Source: Mycolicibacterium duvalii (lineage in GTDB: Bacteria > Actinomycetota > Actinomycetes > Mycobacteriales > Mycobacteriaceae). From it: DNA of 64,000 nucleotides. The translations under genes and the position numbers were made by a program. Location of the stretch: NCBI RefSeq assembly GCF_010726645.1, contig NZ_AP022563.1:5146001-5210000 (forward strand). The letters run 5' to 3'. Of this stretch, positions 40,036 to 49,036 are shown in pieces. Within the stretch, counting starts at the first letter, position 1, and each line of letters starts with the position of its first letter. Under the pieces are notes generated by a model. It had not been told where the DNA came from, searched no databases, and worked only from the letters and a program-made list of their open reading frames with translations.

Positions 40036-41346
40036 ATGAACCCGATGACGACGCTTCCCGAGACGTCTCCACAGACGTTCCCTGAGACCACCCACGGTCA
40101 CATCGACCTCAGTGCACGCGAGTTCTGGACCAAGCCGCCCGCCGAGCGCGACGCGGCGTTCGAGGTGCTGCGCCGCGAGAATCCGGTGGCCTGGAGCCGG
40201 CCCGCCGACTCCGATCTGCTGCCGCCCGAGCAGAACCTCAGGGGGTTCTGGTCGCTGACCAAGCACGAGGACATCCGCTTCGCCAGTCGTCATCCCGAGA
40301 TCTTCTCGTCGGCGCAGGGCATCACGATGGAGGACTTCCCGCGGGAGATCCTGATGATGTCGCAGTCGTTCATCGCGATGGACGCCCCGCGTCACACGCA
40401 GCTGCGCGGGATCACGCTGGATGCGTTCAAGCCGCGCAACATGCGCCGGCTGCAGAGCTGGATCCAAGGGCACGCGCGCGACCTGGTCAGCGAGATGTCC
40501 CATCTGGGCGAAGGTGACTTCGTCGAGCTGGTGTCGGTCAAACTGCCGGGCCGTATCTTCGGCAGCTTCTTCGGCCTCCCGCCCGGTGAGATCCACGAGA
40601 AGACCATCAGCGCAGCGCAGCGCACCCTGGGGTGGACCGACCCCGAGGTCCGTGGTGACTTGACCGCGATCGAGCTGTTCGCCGGGGCCGTGATGGACCT
40701 GCACGAGACGGTCACCACCCTGCTGCCCGAACGTCGTGCCAACCCCGGCGACGATCTGCTGTCCTGGATGGTGCAGGCCGAGTTCGACGGCGAGAAGATG
40801 ACCGACGACGAGCTCAAGGCGTTCTTCACGCTGCTGGCGGTCGCGGCCAACGACACCACCAGACATGCGTCGGCGCAGGCGATCTACGCGTTCTCGCAAT
40901 TCCCCGCGCAGCGCGACCTGCTGGTTGCCGACATCGGCGGACGGATCGATGCGGCTGTCGAGGAGGTGCTGCGGTGGGGATCGCCGCTGCTGCACATGCG
41001 GCGCACCGCGACCCAGGACGTCACGATCCGGGACAAGGAGATCAAAGCCGGCGACAAGGTGGTGCTGTGGTACATCTCGGCCAACCGTGACGAGGACGTG
41101 TTCGAAGACCCGATGACCTTCGACATCACCCGTAAGTCCAACCCCCACTTGGCATTCGGCGGCGGCGGTCCGCACTTCTGCCTGGGCGCCGCGCTGGCGC
41201 GCACCATGTTGCGGTCGCTTCTCACCGAGGTCTACACCCGCATCCCGGACATCACCGCCACCGAACCCAACTTCCAGGTGGCCAACTTCATCAACGGCAT
41301 CAACAGCCTGCCCGCCACCTGGACGCCCGAAGGGACGCGCGTCTGA
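40036..41346 (+). CDS. Cytochrome P450 (CYP124/125-related group)
   Basis: The 436-residue P450 starts at ATG 40036 behind GGAAGGA. It has an I-helix VAANDTT, ExxR within VEEVLRWGSP, LLHMRRTATQD, and the haem loop FGGGGPHFCLGAALAR. The general layout (IDLSAREFW opening, MDAPRHTQLRGITLDAF) resembles bacterial lipid and sterol side-chain hydroxylases such as CYP124/125/142, but I cannot assign a family. It lies alone between the two-component genes and an IclR gene that reads toward it. Confidence 0.85.
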   Translation: MNPMTTLPETSPQTFPETTHGHIDLSAREFWTKPPAERDAAFEVLRRENPVAWSRPADSDLLPPEQNLRGFWSLTKHEDIRFASRHPEIFSSAQGITMEDFPREILMMSQSFIAMDAPRHTQLRGITLDAFKPRNMRRLQSWIQGHARDLVSEMSHLGEGDFVELVSVKLPGRIFGSFFGLPPGEIHEKTISAAQRTLGWTDPEVRGDLTAIELFAGAVMDLHETVTTLLPERRANPGDDLLSWMVQAEFDGEKMTDDELKAFFTLLAVAANDTTRHASAQAIYAFSQFPAQRDLLVADIGGRIDAAVEEVLRWGSPLLHMRRTATQDVTIRDKEIKAGDKVVLWYISANRDEDVFEDPMTFDITRKSNPHLAFGGGGPHFCLGAALARTMLRSLLTEVYTRIPDITATEPNFQVANFINGINSLPATWTPEGTRV

Positions 41347-41357
41347 AGACGGACGCC

Positions 41358-41386
41358 GCACCCGGTGATCGTCACCGCTCGGGTGC
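41358..41386. terminator. terminator between convergent P450 and IclR genes
   Basis: GCACCCG at 41358-41364 pairs with CGGGTGC at 41380-41386. An inner GGTGA/TCACC adds to the stem. It overlaps the last codons of the minus-strand IclR gene. Confidence 0.5.
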
Positions 41387-42286
41387 GCTGCCCCCCAGTT
41401 GCCGGGTGACGGCGTCTGCGGTGGCCACCACCGCGCGCGCCCGTTCGGTGATCTCGTTGTCGGTCAACGGTTTCCCGACCTGCATGGAGGCGACCATGAC
41501 CTGCCGGCGGTAGTGGTCGAAGACCGGCGCGGAGATGACGCTGATGTCATGTCGTCTGCGTCCGGTGTTCTCGTCGCGCAGGTACACCCGTTCGCCGATA
41601 TCGGAGACCAATTCACCCAGCAACGCCCGTAACTCGTCGGGCAGATCGGTGGGCATCCCCGCCATCAGGGAGTACAAGCGCCGCCCCCCGGGAGTCTGCC
41701 GCTCCACCAGATAACCGTCGGCGCGGCAGCAGGCGACAACCCGCTTGAGTCGTTCGGAATCGGTGCGCAGCGGAATGGTGGGCGGCTTACGCAGCCATTC
41801 CCGTTCGGCCTCGTCGTCCCAGAGCACGAACATCAGCCCGACCGGCGGCGCGAACGGATAACTCTGGCCCACCTCGACCCCGGGCCGCGCTCCGGGTGGG
41901 GCGGCCAGATCCAGCAGAGTGATGCGGTCGTCGATGACGGCCGAGAGCGCCGCCGTCGCACCGAAACGCGAGGACAGCAGTCGCAACTGGTCGCGGGCGG
42001 CGGGACTGACGCGCATCGACTCCTGGGCCCGGTGGCCGAGGGTGATCAGTGACGGTCCCAACCGATACGTCTTGTCGCCCGGGTCGCGCACCAGGTAGCC
42101 CGCCTCGGTCAGCGCGGTCACGATCCCCAGGCATGTGGGCTTGCTCAGTTCCACCCGCCGAGCCAGTTCGGACACCCCGAAGCGGTCCCGCGGATGACCG
42201 GCGAGGAAATCCAGGATGCGAACCACACGGTCGGTCGGGGGTGACGCGCGTCCGGACACGGTGCCCACCCTACCCCTGCGGTTCAT
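41372..42286 (-). CDS. IclR-family transcription regulator
   Basis: The protein of about 304 residues has an N-terminal winged helix (VVRILDFLAGHPRDRFGVSE, then SKPTCLGIVTALTEAGYLV) and a C-terminal IclR effector domain (LGHRAQESMRVSPAARDQL and the acidic/Tyr-rich remainder). ATG 42286 is chosen; ATG 42319 lies against the KstR box and adds 11 residues without family sequence. It diverges from the DUF1214-like steroid gene and may control it together with KstR, or control the nearby P450. The ligand is unknown. Confidence 0.83.
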   Translation of the reverse strand: MNRRGRVGTVSGRASPPTDRVVRILDFLAGHPRDRFGVSELARRVELSKPTCLGIVTALTEAGYLVRDPGDKTYRLGPSLITLGHRAQESMRVSPAARDQLRLLSSRFGATAALSAVIDDRITLLDLAAPPGARPGVEVGQSYPFAPPVGLMFVLWDDEAEREWLRKPPTIPLRTDSERLKRVVACCRADGYLVERQTPGGRRLYSLMAGMPTDLPDELRALLGELVSDIGERVYLRDENTGRRRHDISVISAPVFDHYRRQVMVASMQVGKPLTDNEITERARAVVATADAVTRQLGGSAPER

Positions 42287-42321
42287 ATTTGGAACATTGT
42301 GGTCGATATATTGACTCATGA

Positions 42322-42335
42322 TGGAACAGGTTCTA
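42322..42335. promoter_or_regulatory. KstR operator upstream of DUF1214-like gene
   Basis: TGGAACAGGTTCTA fits TnnAACnnGTTnnA. It lies in the gap between the IclR gene and the DUF1214-like gene, 5 bases before the TTG and 11 before the GTG candidate start of the latter. Confidence 0.82.
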
Positions 42336-42340
42336 GTTTC

Positions 42341-43474
42341 TTGACTGTGTTCTCACAGCCGCTGGCCGATGCCATCGCCGAGTCCGAGAAGCTCGTCGCC
42401 GCCGCGCCGTTCATCGAATCCGAAGCCGACCTGCTGGAAGGGTTGCAGTACCTGGCCGGCTGCATCGCGGCCTGCACGCATGTCGCGTTCGACTACGACC
42501 GGGATCACCCGTTCCTGCACAGTGGCACCGGTCCGTTCACCAAGATGGGTCTGGACAATCCCGACACGCTGTACTTCGGCACCCGGGTCCTGCCCGGCCA
42601 CGAGTACGTCGTCACCGGCCGGCGCGGTACCACCACCGACGTCAGCTTTCAGCTGCTCGGCGGTGAATACACCGACGAAGTCGTTCCCGACAGCGAGACG
42701 GCGTTCGACGATCGCAAGCTCGACATCGGCGCCGACGGCACTTTCGAATGGCGGTTCACGCCCGAGGTGCCCTCCCAGCTGGTCATCCGCGAGGTGTACA
42801 ACGACTGGTCCGCCCAACGTGGCACCTTCGCCATCGCTCGCACCGACACCGCCGGTACCGCGCCGCCTCCGCTCACCCGCGAGCTGTTGGAGAAGCGCTA
42901 CGCCACAGCCGGAAAGCAACTGGTGCAACGGGTCAAGACCTGGCTGCAGTTTCCCCAGTGGTTCTACGACAATCTGCCGGTCAACACGATGGTCGCACCA
43001 AGGCTCACGCCCGGCGGCCTGGCCACCCAGTACTCATCGGTCGGGCACTTCGATCTCGCCCCCCACGAGGCGATGGTGATCACCGTGCCCGTGTCCGACG
43101 CTCCCTACATGGGCTTCCAGCTGGGCAGCCTCTGGTACATCTCGCTGGACTACATCAACCACCAGACCTCACTGAACGGCACGCAGGCCCAAGCGGATCC
43201 GGACGGCATGATCCGCATGGTCGTCTCCGACACCAACCCGGGGGTCGCCAACTGGATCGAGACCCTGGGCCACCGCAAGGGCTATCTGCAGTTCCGCTGG
43301 CAGCGGGTGTCGCGCGAGATGACCGAGGCCGACGGCCCCACCGTGCAGGTCATCGACGCCGACCGCGTCGCCGACGCGCTTCCGTACCACCAGGACAACA
43401 AGATCGGCGCGGAAGCGTGGCGTGAACGAATTGCCCTGCGACAGTTCCAAATCGGACACAGGATGGTGGGCTAG
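42341..43474 (+). CDS. DUF1214-like protein of the KstR regulon (Rv3531c-like)
   Basis: The protein of about 377 residues opens with a helical region (QPLADAIAESEKLVAAAPFI). A DUF1254/1214-like fold follows (FGTRVLPGHEYVVTGRRGTT, later LPVNTMVAPRLTPGGL and FQLGSLWYISLDYINHQTSL). Position and downstream order (SDR, sulfotransferase-like protein) match Rv3531c-Rv3530c-Rv3529c of the M. tuberculosis steroid region. Start is TTG 42341 or GTG 42347; the frame's formal ATG-side extension to 42299 runs through the KstR box. Biochemical role unknown, probably steroid catabolism. Confidence 0.78.
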   Translation: MTVFSQPLADAIAESEKLVAAAPFIESEADLLEGLQYLAGCIAACTHVAFDYDRDHPFLHSGTGPFTKMGLDNPDTLYFGTRVLPGHEYVVTGRRGTTTDVSFQLLGGEYTDEVVPDSETAFDDRKLDIGADGTFEWRFTPEVPSQLVIREVYNDWSAQRGTFAIARTDTAGTAPPPLTRELLEKRYATAGKQLVQRVKTWLQFPQWFYDNLPVNTMVAPRLTPGGLATQYSSVGHFDLAPHEAMVITVPVSDAPYMGFQLGSLWYISLDYINHQTSLNGTQAQADPDGMIRMVVSDTNPGVANWIETLGHRKGYLQFRWQRVSREMTEADGPTVQVIDADRVADALPYHQDNKIGAEAWRERIALRQFQIGHRMVG

Positions 43475-43475
43475 G

Positions 43476-44276
43476 ATGACGCAGACCGTATCGACGTTGC
43501 CGTTGCTGGAGAACAAGGTGGTGGTGATCAGCGGCGTCGGGCCGGCGCTGGGCACCACCCTGGCGCGCAGATGCGCGGCAGCCGGCGCGGACGTGGTGCT
43601 GGCCGCGCGCACGGTCGATCGGCTCACCGACGTGGCGGCGCAGGTCGAGGGTCTGGGCCGGCGCGCGCTCTCGGTGGGCACCGACATCACCGACGACGCG
43701 CAGGTCGCGAACCTCGTACAGAAGGCCACCGACACGTTCGGCCGGGTCGACGTGCTGATCAACAACGCCTTCCGTGTCCCGTCGATGAAGCCCCTGGCCG
43801 ACACCACCCTTGAGCACATGCGTGAAGCCATCGAGCTGACGGTGTTCGGGGCGCTGCGGTTGATCCAGGGTTTCACCCCGGCACTGGCCGACACCAACGG
43901 CTCCGTGGTCAATGTGAACTCGATGGTGATCCGGCATTCGCAGGCCAAGTACGGCGCCTACAAGATGGCCAAGTCCGCGCTGCTGGCGATGTCGCAATCG
44001 CTTGCCACCGAGCTGGGGGAGCAGGGTATCCGGGTGAATTCCGTTGCACCCGGCTATATCTGGGGCGGGACGTTGGAGTCCTACTTCACCCACCAGGCCG
44101 GCAAGTACGGCACCACCGTCGAGGAGATCTACCAGGCCACCGCAGCCGCGTCCGATCTCAAACGCCTGCCCACCGAGGACGAGGTCGCCTCCGCGATCCT
44201 GTTCCTGGCCAGCGACCTGTCCAGTGGCATCACCGGCCAGACCCTCGACGTCAACTGTGGGGAGTACAAAGCCTGA
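43476..44276 (+). CDS. Short-chain dehydrogenase of the steroid cluster (Rv3530c-like)
   Basis: This 266-residue SDR has cofactor loop SGVGPALG, the NNAF segment, the Ser in NVNSMVIRH and catalytic YKMAK. The C-terminus GITGQTLDVNCGEYKA is typical of NAD(P)-dependent hydroxyacyl or hydroxysteroid dehydrogenases. It begins one base after the DUF1214-like stop and its own stop overlaps the sulfotransferase-like start. KstR control is expected through 42322. Substrate not determined; oxidation of a hydroxylated steroid intermediate is plausible. Confidence 0.85.
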   Translation: MTQTVSTLPLLENKVVVISGVGPALGTTLARRCAAAGADVVLAARTVDRLTDVAAQVEGLGRRALSVGTDITDDAQVANLVQKATDTFGRVDVLINNAFRVPSMKPLADTTLEHMREAIELTVFGALRLIQGFTPALADTNGSVVNVNSMVIRHSQAKYGAYKMAKSALLAMSQSLATELGEQGIRVNSVAPGYIWGGTLESYFTHQAGKYGTTVEEIYQATAAASDLKRLPTEDEVASAILFLASDLSSGITGQTLDVNCGEYKA

Positions 44277-45430
44277 TGAGTGCAGCGAACGGCCGGACCA
44301 ACGTGGGCACCGTCGAGGACCTGCACGCGTCGGCGACCAAGGCCTGCGGTCTCGACGATTTCGGTTCCGATGACGACAACTACCGGGAGGCGTTGGCGGT
44401 CCTGCTCGAATCGTTCCAGCGCGATGCCGATCTGACCGAGTTCGGCAGCAAGATGCACCGCTTCTTCGTCCGTAACGCCTTGGTCGCGCGCCTGGTGTCA
44501 GAGGCCGCGTTCAAGCAGTATCCCGAACACGCCGATGTGCCGATCGAGCGGCCGATCTTCGTGACCGGGCTGCCGCGCACCGGTACCACCGCCGTGCACC
44601 GCCTGCTGGCGGCCGACCCGCGGCATCAGGGGTTGGAGTTGTGGCTGGCTGAGTTCCCGCAGCCCCGACCTCCGCGCGAAACCTGGTCGCAGAACCCGGT
44701 TTTCCAACAGCTCGACGCGCAGTTCACCAAGGCGCACGAGGAGAACCCGGACTACACGGGATTGCATTTCATGACCGCCGACGAGGTGGAGGAATGCTGG
44801 CAGCTGTTGCGGCAATCGCTGCACTCGGTGTCCTACGAGACGTTGGCCCACGTCCCGACCTACTCACAGTGGCTGGCGCGGCAAGACTGGACGAAGCCGT
44901 ATCAGCGGCACCGGCGCAACCTGCAGCTGATCGGCCTCAACGACGCGGACAAGCGCTGGGTGCTCAAGAATCCCAGTCACCTGTTCGCGCTCGACGCGCT
45001 CTTCGCCACCTATCCCGACGCGCTGGTCGTGCAGTGTCACCGGCCGGTGGAGACGATCATGGCGTCGATGTGCTCGCTGGCTCAGCACACCACCGAAGGC
45101 TGGTCGAACACATTCACCGGCGAGGTCATCGGCGCCGACTCGATGGAAACCTGGTCGCGCGGACTGGAGCTGTTCAATGCCGAACGCGCCGAACACGATC
45201 CCGCGCAGTTCTATGACCTCGACTACTTCACCCTGATCAAGGACCCGGTCGGCGCCGTCGAGGACATCTATCGGTCGTTCGGCATCGACTTCACCGATGC
45301 GGCACGGGAATCGGTGGCTAAGACACATGAGGACAGCAAGAAGGGGCCGCGCGCGCCGAAGCACACCTACTCGCTGGCCGACTACGGACTGACCGACGAA
45401 CAGGTCAAGGAGCGGTTCAAGGATCTGTAG
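44276..45430 (+). CDS. Sulfotransferase-family protein of the steroid cluster (Rv3529c-like)
   Basis: The 384-residue protein has a P-loop-like PAPS 5'-phosphosulfate motif FVTGLPRTGTTAVHRLL and a 3' region VLKNPSHLFALDALFATYPDA. These are features of the bacterial sulfotransferase (Sulfotransfer_3) family. Its partner genes and order match Rv3529c. True sulfation activity on steroids has not been shown to my knowledge. It overlaps the SDR upstream by one base and runs into the convergent gene at its end by 14 bases. Confidence 0.83.
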   Translation: MSAANGRTNVGTVEDLHASATKACGLDDFGSDDDNYREALAVLLESFQRDADLTEFGSKMHRFFVRNALVARLVSEAAFKQYPEHADVPIERPIFVTGLPRTGTTAVHRLLAADPRHQGLELWLAEFPQPRPPRETWSQNPVFQQLDAQFTKAHEENPDYTGLHFMTADEVEECWQLLRQSLHSVSYETLAHVPTYSQWLARQDWTKPYQRHRRNLQLIGLNDADKRWVLKNPSHLFALDALFATYPDALVVQCHRPVETIMASMCSLAQHTTEGWSNTFTGEVIGADSMETWSRGLELFNAERAEHDPAQFYDLDYFTLIKDPVGAVEDIYRSFGIDFTDAARESVAKTHEDSKKGPRAPKHTYSLADYGLTDEQVKERFKDL

Positions 45431-45899
45431 ACGGCTCGGCTGCACCGTCGCCGGGCGACGGTGCGCTCGAGTGCTCTTCCAGGCAGCCTTCGGCGACGGC
45501 GTGCTTGATGCTGTCGGTCAGCCGTGGACACGCCCGCTCCCTGGCCGGGTCCCCACCGGCCTCCCGGATCTCGGCGAAGTGCGCGCAGCGCGCGGTGGCG
45601 TCGCTGCTCCACTGCACCGAGGTGTGGGCCGGCCCCAGCTTCTTGACCCGTACCGCGACATGGCAGTAGCGGCAGTCGACGGTGACCAGCCCGGCGGTCA
45701 GATAGCGTTCCCGGTCGCGCTGTGACGCCTCCCGGACCGCGGCGGCCCGATCCGGGTTCGACGCGAAATCCGGGGCTTTGCTCCAGCCTCCGCGCCCCGC
45801 GCCGTCGGTGCTGCCGTGATGGTCGTGATCGTCGTCGTGGCCGCCGTGCAGCAGCAGCATCGACTTCGCGATCCTGTCGACATCGGGTCGGGAGTCCAT
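45417..45899 (-). CDS. Cys/His-rich protein downstream of kshA (Rv3527-like position)
   Basis: The 160-residue protein starts at ATG 45899, 11 bases after the kshA stop. It has a His/Asp-rich stretch (LLLHGGHDDDHDHHG) that could bind metal and cysteines in CRYCHVAV, CAHF and CPRL with a final EGC. A similarly placed small gene follows kshA in M. tuberculosis. It may have a metal or redox role linked to the Rieske oxygenase. Not otherwise recognised. Confidence 0.72.
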   Translation of the reverse strand: MDSRPDVDRIAKSMLLLHGGHDDDHDHHGSTDGAGRGGWSKAPDFASNPDRAAAVREASQRDRERYLTAGLVTVDCRYCHVAVRVKKLGPAHTSVQWSSDATARCAHFAEIREAGGDPARERACPRLTDSIKHAVAEGCLEEHSSAPSPGDGAAEPSTDP

Positions 45900-45910
45900 C
45901 ACATCGGTCC

Positions 45911-47050
45911 TCAGGTCGACTGCGTCTCGGCCTGTCGGGCTTTCAGGTTCTCTTCCACTTCCACGTTCCACTTCTCCACGGCGGCGGTGGTGTCGACCTC
46001 CATCTCGAAGCGGTCGGTCATCTCCGGGGTGACGTCGGCGACGTCGACATAGAACTGCTGGTACCAACGGCGCATCTGGTAGACCGCACCGTCTTCCTCG
46101 ACCAGAAGGGGGTTGTCGATGCGCGTCTTGTGCTTCCAGATCTCGACGTCTTGCAGGAATCCCTTGCTGACACCGTCGGTGAAAGCGTCAGCCAGCTTCT
46201 GGGAGGTCTTGTCGTCGAGGCCCTGGGGCTTCTCGACGATGACGCCCCACTGCAGCATGAACGAATCCTGGGTCACGGGGTAGTGGCAGTTGATCAGGAT
46301 CGACTCGGCCTTGAAGTCGCCGTAGGTGTTGTGCAGCCAGTTGATCATGAAGGACGGGCCGAAGTAGCTGGCCTCGGAGTCCAGCGACGCGTCTCCGTAG
46401 GCGGTGCCCATGTCGTTGACGTCGGGGCGGCCCACGTTGTGCAGGTACTGGCTGGCGATGTGTCCCTCGAAGACGTTCTTGAAGTACGTCGGCAATCCGT
46501 AGTGGATGTAGAAGAAGTGCGCCATGTCGGTGACGTTGTCGATGATCTCGCGGCAGTTGGAGCCCTCGATGAGCATCGAGTTCCACTTCCAGTCCGTCCA
46601 TTCGCCACTGGCGAATTGCGGGATGTCCGGGATCCGGACCTCGGGCTGGGGTGGATTGCCCTCGTGGTCGTGCCAGACGAACAATAGGCCGCCGCGCACG
46701 TCGGTGTGCCAGGCGCGCGTGCGCGCCATGCGCGGGGTCCGCTTGGCGTACGGCACCAGCTTGCACTTGCCGTCGCCGCCCCAGCGCCAGTCGTGGAACG
46801 GGCAGGCCACCTCGTCGCCCTTGATCGTGCCCTGCGCGAGGTTGCCGCCCATGTGTCGGCAGTAACCGTCGAGGACGTTGAGCTCGCCGTTGGAGTCGGC
46901 GAAGACCACCAGCATGGTGCCGAAGATCTCGATGCCGTGCGGCTTGCCGTCGGTGAAGTTCTTCACCGGGCCCAGGCAGTGCCATCCGCGGGCATACCGG
47001 TCGGGCAGCGTGCCGGTGTCAATTTCACGAATCCCGGTCTCGGTGCTCAC
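45911..47050 (-). CDS. kshA: KshA, 3-ketosteroid 9-alpha-hydroxylase oxygenase
   Basis: The 379-residue Rieske oxygenase has cluster ligands Cys64, His66, Cys83 and His86 (YCRHMGG, CPFHDW) and the mononuclear iron site around NVTDMAHFFYIHYG (His178, His183). With the reductase KshB it hydroxylates C9 of 4-androstenedione or its delta-1 form, opening ring B together with KstD. It starts at GTG 47050 downstream of a KstR box at 47080-47093. A second, diverged copy is at 59136-60260. Confidence 0.93.
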   Translation of the reverse strand: MSTETGIREIDTGTLPDRYARGWHCLGPVKNFTDGKPHGIEIFGTMLVVFADSNGELNVLDGYCRHMGGNLAQGTIKGDEVACPFHDWRWGGDGKCKLVPYAKRTPRMARTRAWHTDVRGGLLFVWHDHEGNPPQPEVRIPDIPQFASGEWTDWKWNSMLIEGSNCREIIDNVTDMAHFFYIHYGLPTYFKNVFEGHIASQYLHNVGRPDVNDMGTAYGDASLDSEASYFGPSFMINWLHNTYGDFKAESILINCHYPVTQDSFMLQWGVIVEKPQGLDDKTSQKLADAFTDGVSKGFLQDVEIWKHKTRIDNPLLVEEDGAVYQMRRWYQQFYVDVADVTPEMTDRFEMEVDTTAAVEKWNVEVEENLKARQAETQST

Positions 47051-47079
47051 CTCGGGCCTCCCAACTTTCGGCTTCTAAC

Positions 47080-47093
47080 TAGAACACGTTACA
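47080..47093. promoter_or_regulatory. KstR operator upstream of kshA
   Basis: TAGAACACGTTACA fits TnnAACnnGTTnnA, 29 bases before the kshA start. The divergent MFS gene begins about 110 bases to the right. Confidence 0.83.
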
Positions 47094-47202
47094 GTTTTCC
47101 GCCCCGCCGGCGCAATTGACCTTTGTCACCAGCGCAGAAATCTCGCCTTCGCCGCTCCTGGTGACGCATACCCGATCGCGGGCCACATATATAGTGGACA
47201 AA

Positions 47203-48429
47203 GTGTTCAGTATTAGTGCGCCATCGTCTGCTCCACCGGCCCCGGTGCGGACGGGAGGGCAGTGGGTCGCCGTCGCGGCCGCGATGTTCGCCATCGCATG
47301 GGGCGGCAACGAGTTCACGCCGCTGCTGGTGATGTACCGAACCGACGGCGGGTTCTCCGGGCTGACAGTCGACCTGCTGCTGTTCGCGTACGTCATCGGC
47401 ATCGTGCCGGCGCTGCTGATGGGCGGCCCGCTGTCCGACCGCGTCGGGCGCCGGCCGCTGATGCTGCCCGCGCCGGTGCTGGCCGCGGTCGGCTCGGCGA
47501 TTCTGGCGTTCGGCGCCCAGTCCGCGTTGGTGCTGGGCATCGGCCGGGTGTTCAGCGGGCTGGCCCTCGGGCTGGCAATGGCCGTGGGCGGAAGCTGGCT
47601 CAAGGAGCTGTCCAGCACGCCGTTGGCCGGCGGCGACGCCGGCGCCCGCCGTGCCGCGATGAGCCTGACCGGCGGCTTCGGCCTGGGTGCCGGCGCCGCG
47701 GGCATGCTCGCCGAGTGGGCACCGGCGCCGACGGTGACCCCGTACGCCGTCAACATCGCGACGGCCCTGGCCGCTGCGCTGTTCCTGACGGCGGCCCCGG
47801 AGACCCGGGCCCCTGGCGCCCCCGCCCGGCCGTGGCGGGCGAACCTCGTCGTCGCGCGGGCGGCGCAGCGCCGCTTTGCCTTTGTCGTCGTGCCGGTCGC
47901 CCCGTGGGTGTTCGGGGCGGGCGCGACGGCCTACGCGGTGTTGCCCGCGCTGATGTCCGACCGCGTGTCGACGGCGCCGATCGCGTTCTCCGCGCTGATG
48001 TGTGTGGTGACGCTCGGTGTCGGGTTCGCGGTGCAGCGGCTCGGGCCCAGGCTGGGCGCCGACGGCCCCCGCGGCGTCGTCATCGCGCTGGGGTTGCTGG
48101 TCGTCGGCATGCTGGCGGCCGCGTTGGCCGCGTCCGCGTTGACGGTGTGGGCGGCGCTCGGGGCGGCCGCGGCGTTGGGAGCCGGTTACGGGCTGGCCCT
48201 GCTGGCCGGGTTGCAGGAGATCCAGCGCATCGCGGGACCTGACGACCTGGCCGGGATGACGGCCGTGTTCTACAGCCTGAGTTACCTCGGCTTCGCGGTG
48301 CCCGCGGCACTGTCCGTCCTGGAGCGCTCGGCCGGCTATCCCACGATGTTCGTCCTCGGCGCGCTCGCCGCCGCGCTGTGCCTGCTCGTGGCGGCCTGGG
48401 AATGCCGGCGCGGCGCAGCCATAAGCTGA
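47203..48429 (+). CDS. MFS transporter
   Basis: The 408-residue protein has about twelve hydrophobic helices and the MFS loop motif GGPLSDRVGRRPLML after helix 2. N-terminal GTG 47203 gives a short cytosolic lead; the frame is open to 47116 but that part overlaps the kshA promoter region. The Ala/Gly-rich composition is higher in GC than its neighbours. It is followed by a TetR gene four bases later. In M. tuberculosis this place holds other genes, so the pair looks like an insertion. Substrate unknown; drug or steroid efflux are possible. Confidence 0.83.
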   Translation: MFSISAPSSAPPAPVRTGGQWVAVAAAMFAIAWGGNEFTPLLVMYRTDGGFSGLTVDLLLFAYVIGIVPALLMGGPLSDRVGRRPLMLPAPVLAAVGSAILAFGAQSALVLGIGRVFSGLALGLAMAVGGSWLKELSSTPLAGGDAGARRAAMSLTGGFGLGAGAAGMLAEWAPAPTVTPYAVNIATALAAALFLTAAPETRAPGAPARPWRANLVVARAAQRRFAFVVVPVAPWVFGAGATAYAVLPALMSDRVSTAPIAFSALMCVVTLGVGFAVQRLGPRLGADGPRGVVIALGLLVVGMLAAALAASALTVWAALGAAAALGAGYGLALLAGLQEIQRIAGPDDLAGMTAVFYSLSYLGFAVPAALSVLERSAGYPTMFVLGALAAALCLLVAAWECRRGAAIS

Positions 48430-48433
48430 CATC

Positions 48434-49036
48434 GTGGTCCAGACCGGCTCGTCAGGCCGTCGCGGACGCCCCCGCAGCGAGGCCGTCCGGGCGGCCGTGC
48501 TCAGTGCCGCCGCCGAACTCGCGCTGGCCGGCGGGCCGGCGGCGGCCACGGTGGACGCGATCGCGCGCCGAGCCGAGGTCAGCCGCACGACGATCTACAA
48601 GTGGTGGCCATCGGCGTCGGCCATCGTGCTGGAGGGACTGCTCGACGCGGTGCGGGACTCGATCACCCGACCGGCGGGGAGCACCTCTGTCGAGGCGGTC
48701 ATTCACCACGTCACCGCACTGAATGCGCTGCTGACCGATCCGGCGGTGGGTCCTCTGCTGCGCAATGTGATTGCCGCGTCCGCATCCGACCACGCCATCG
48801 AACGCGCGGTGCTGGCGCAATGGATCGTGCCGCGCCGGGCCGCTGTCAACGAGATCGTGCGCGAGGCGGTCGCTCGCGGTGAACTCGCATCCGACAGCGA
48901 CGTCGAAGGCGTCGTCGACGCGCTGGTGTCCCCGCCGTACTACCGGCTGGTGCTCGGGATGTCGCCGCTCGACGACGACGCGATCACCCGGCTGGTGCAG
49001 ACCGTCTGGCGCGGCTGCCTGCCCGGCCGGCGCTAG
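48434..49036 (+). CDS. TetR-family regulator of the MFS gene
   Basis: The 200-residue protein has helix-turn-helix VDAIARRAEVSRTTIYKWWP and a TetR_C-type ligand domain. It begins four bases after the MFS stop, so the two are co-transcribed and it probably represses its own operon. Its stop overlaps the convergent ltp3 stop by four bases. A possible operator would be in 47160-47202, where an A/T-rich stretch lies before the MFS start. Confidence 0.85.
   Translation: MVQTGSSGRRGRPRSEAVRAAVLSAAAELALAGGPAAATVDAIARRAEVSRTTIYKWWPSASAIVLEGLLDAVRDSITRPAGSTSVEAVIHHVTALNALLTDPAVGPLLRNVIAASASDHAIERAVLAQWIVPRRAAVNEIVREAVARGELASDSDVEGVVDALVSPPYYRLVLGMSPLDDDAITRLVQTVWRGCLPGRR

Noticed and set aside
45722..46687. 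321-codon plus-strand frame
   Set aside because: It is antisense to kshA, whose Rieske and iron motifs are intact.
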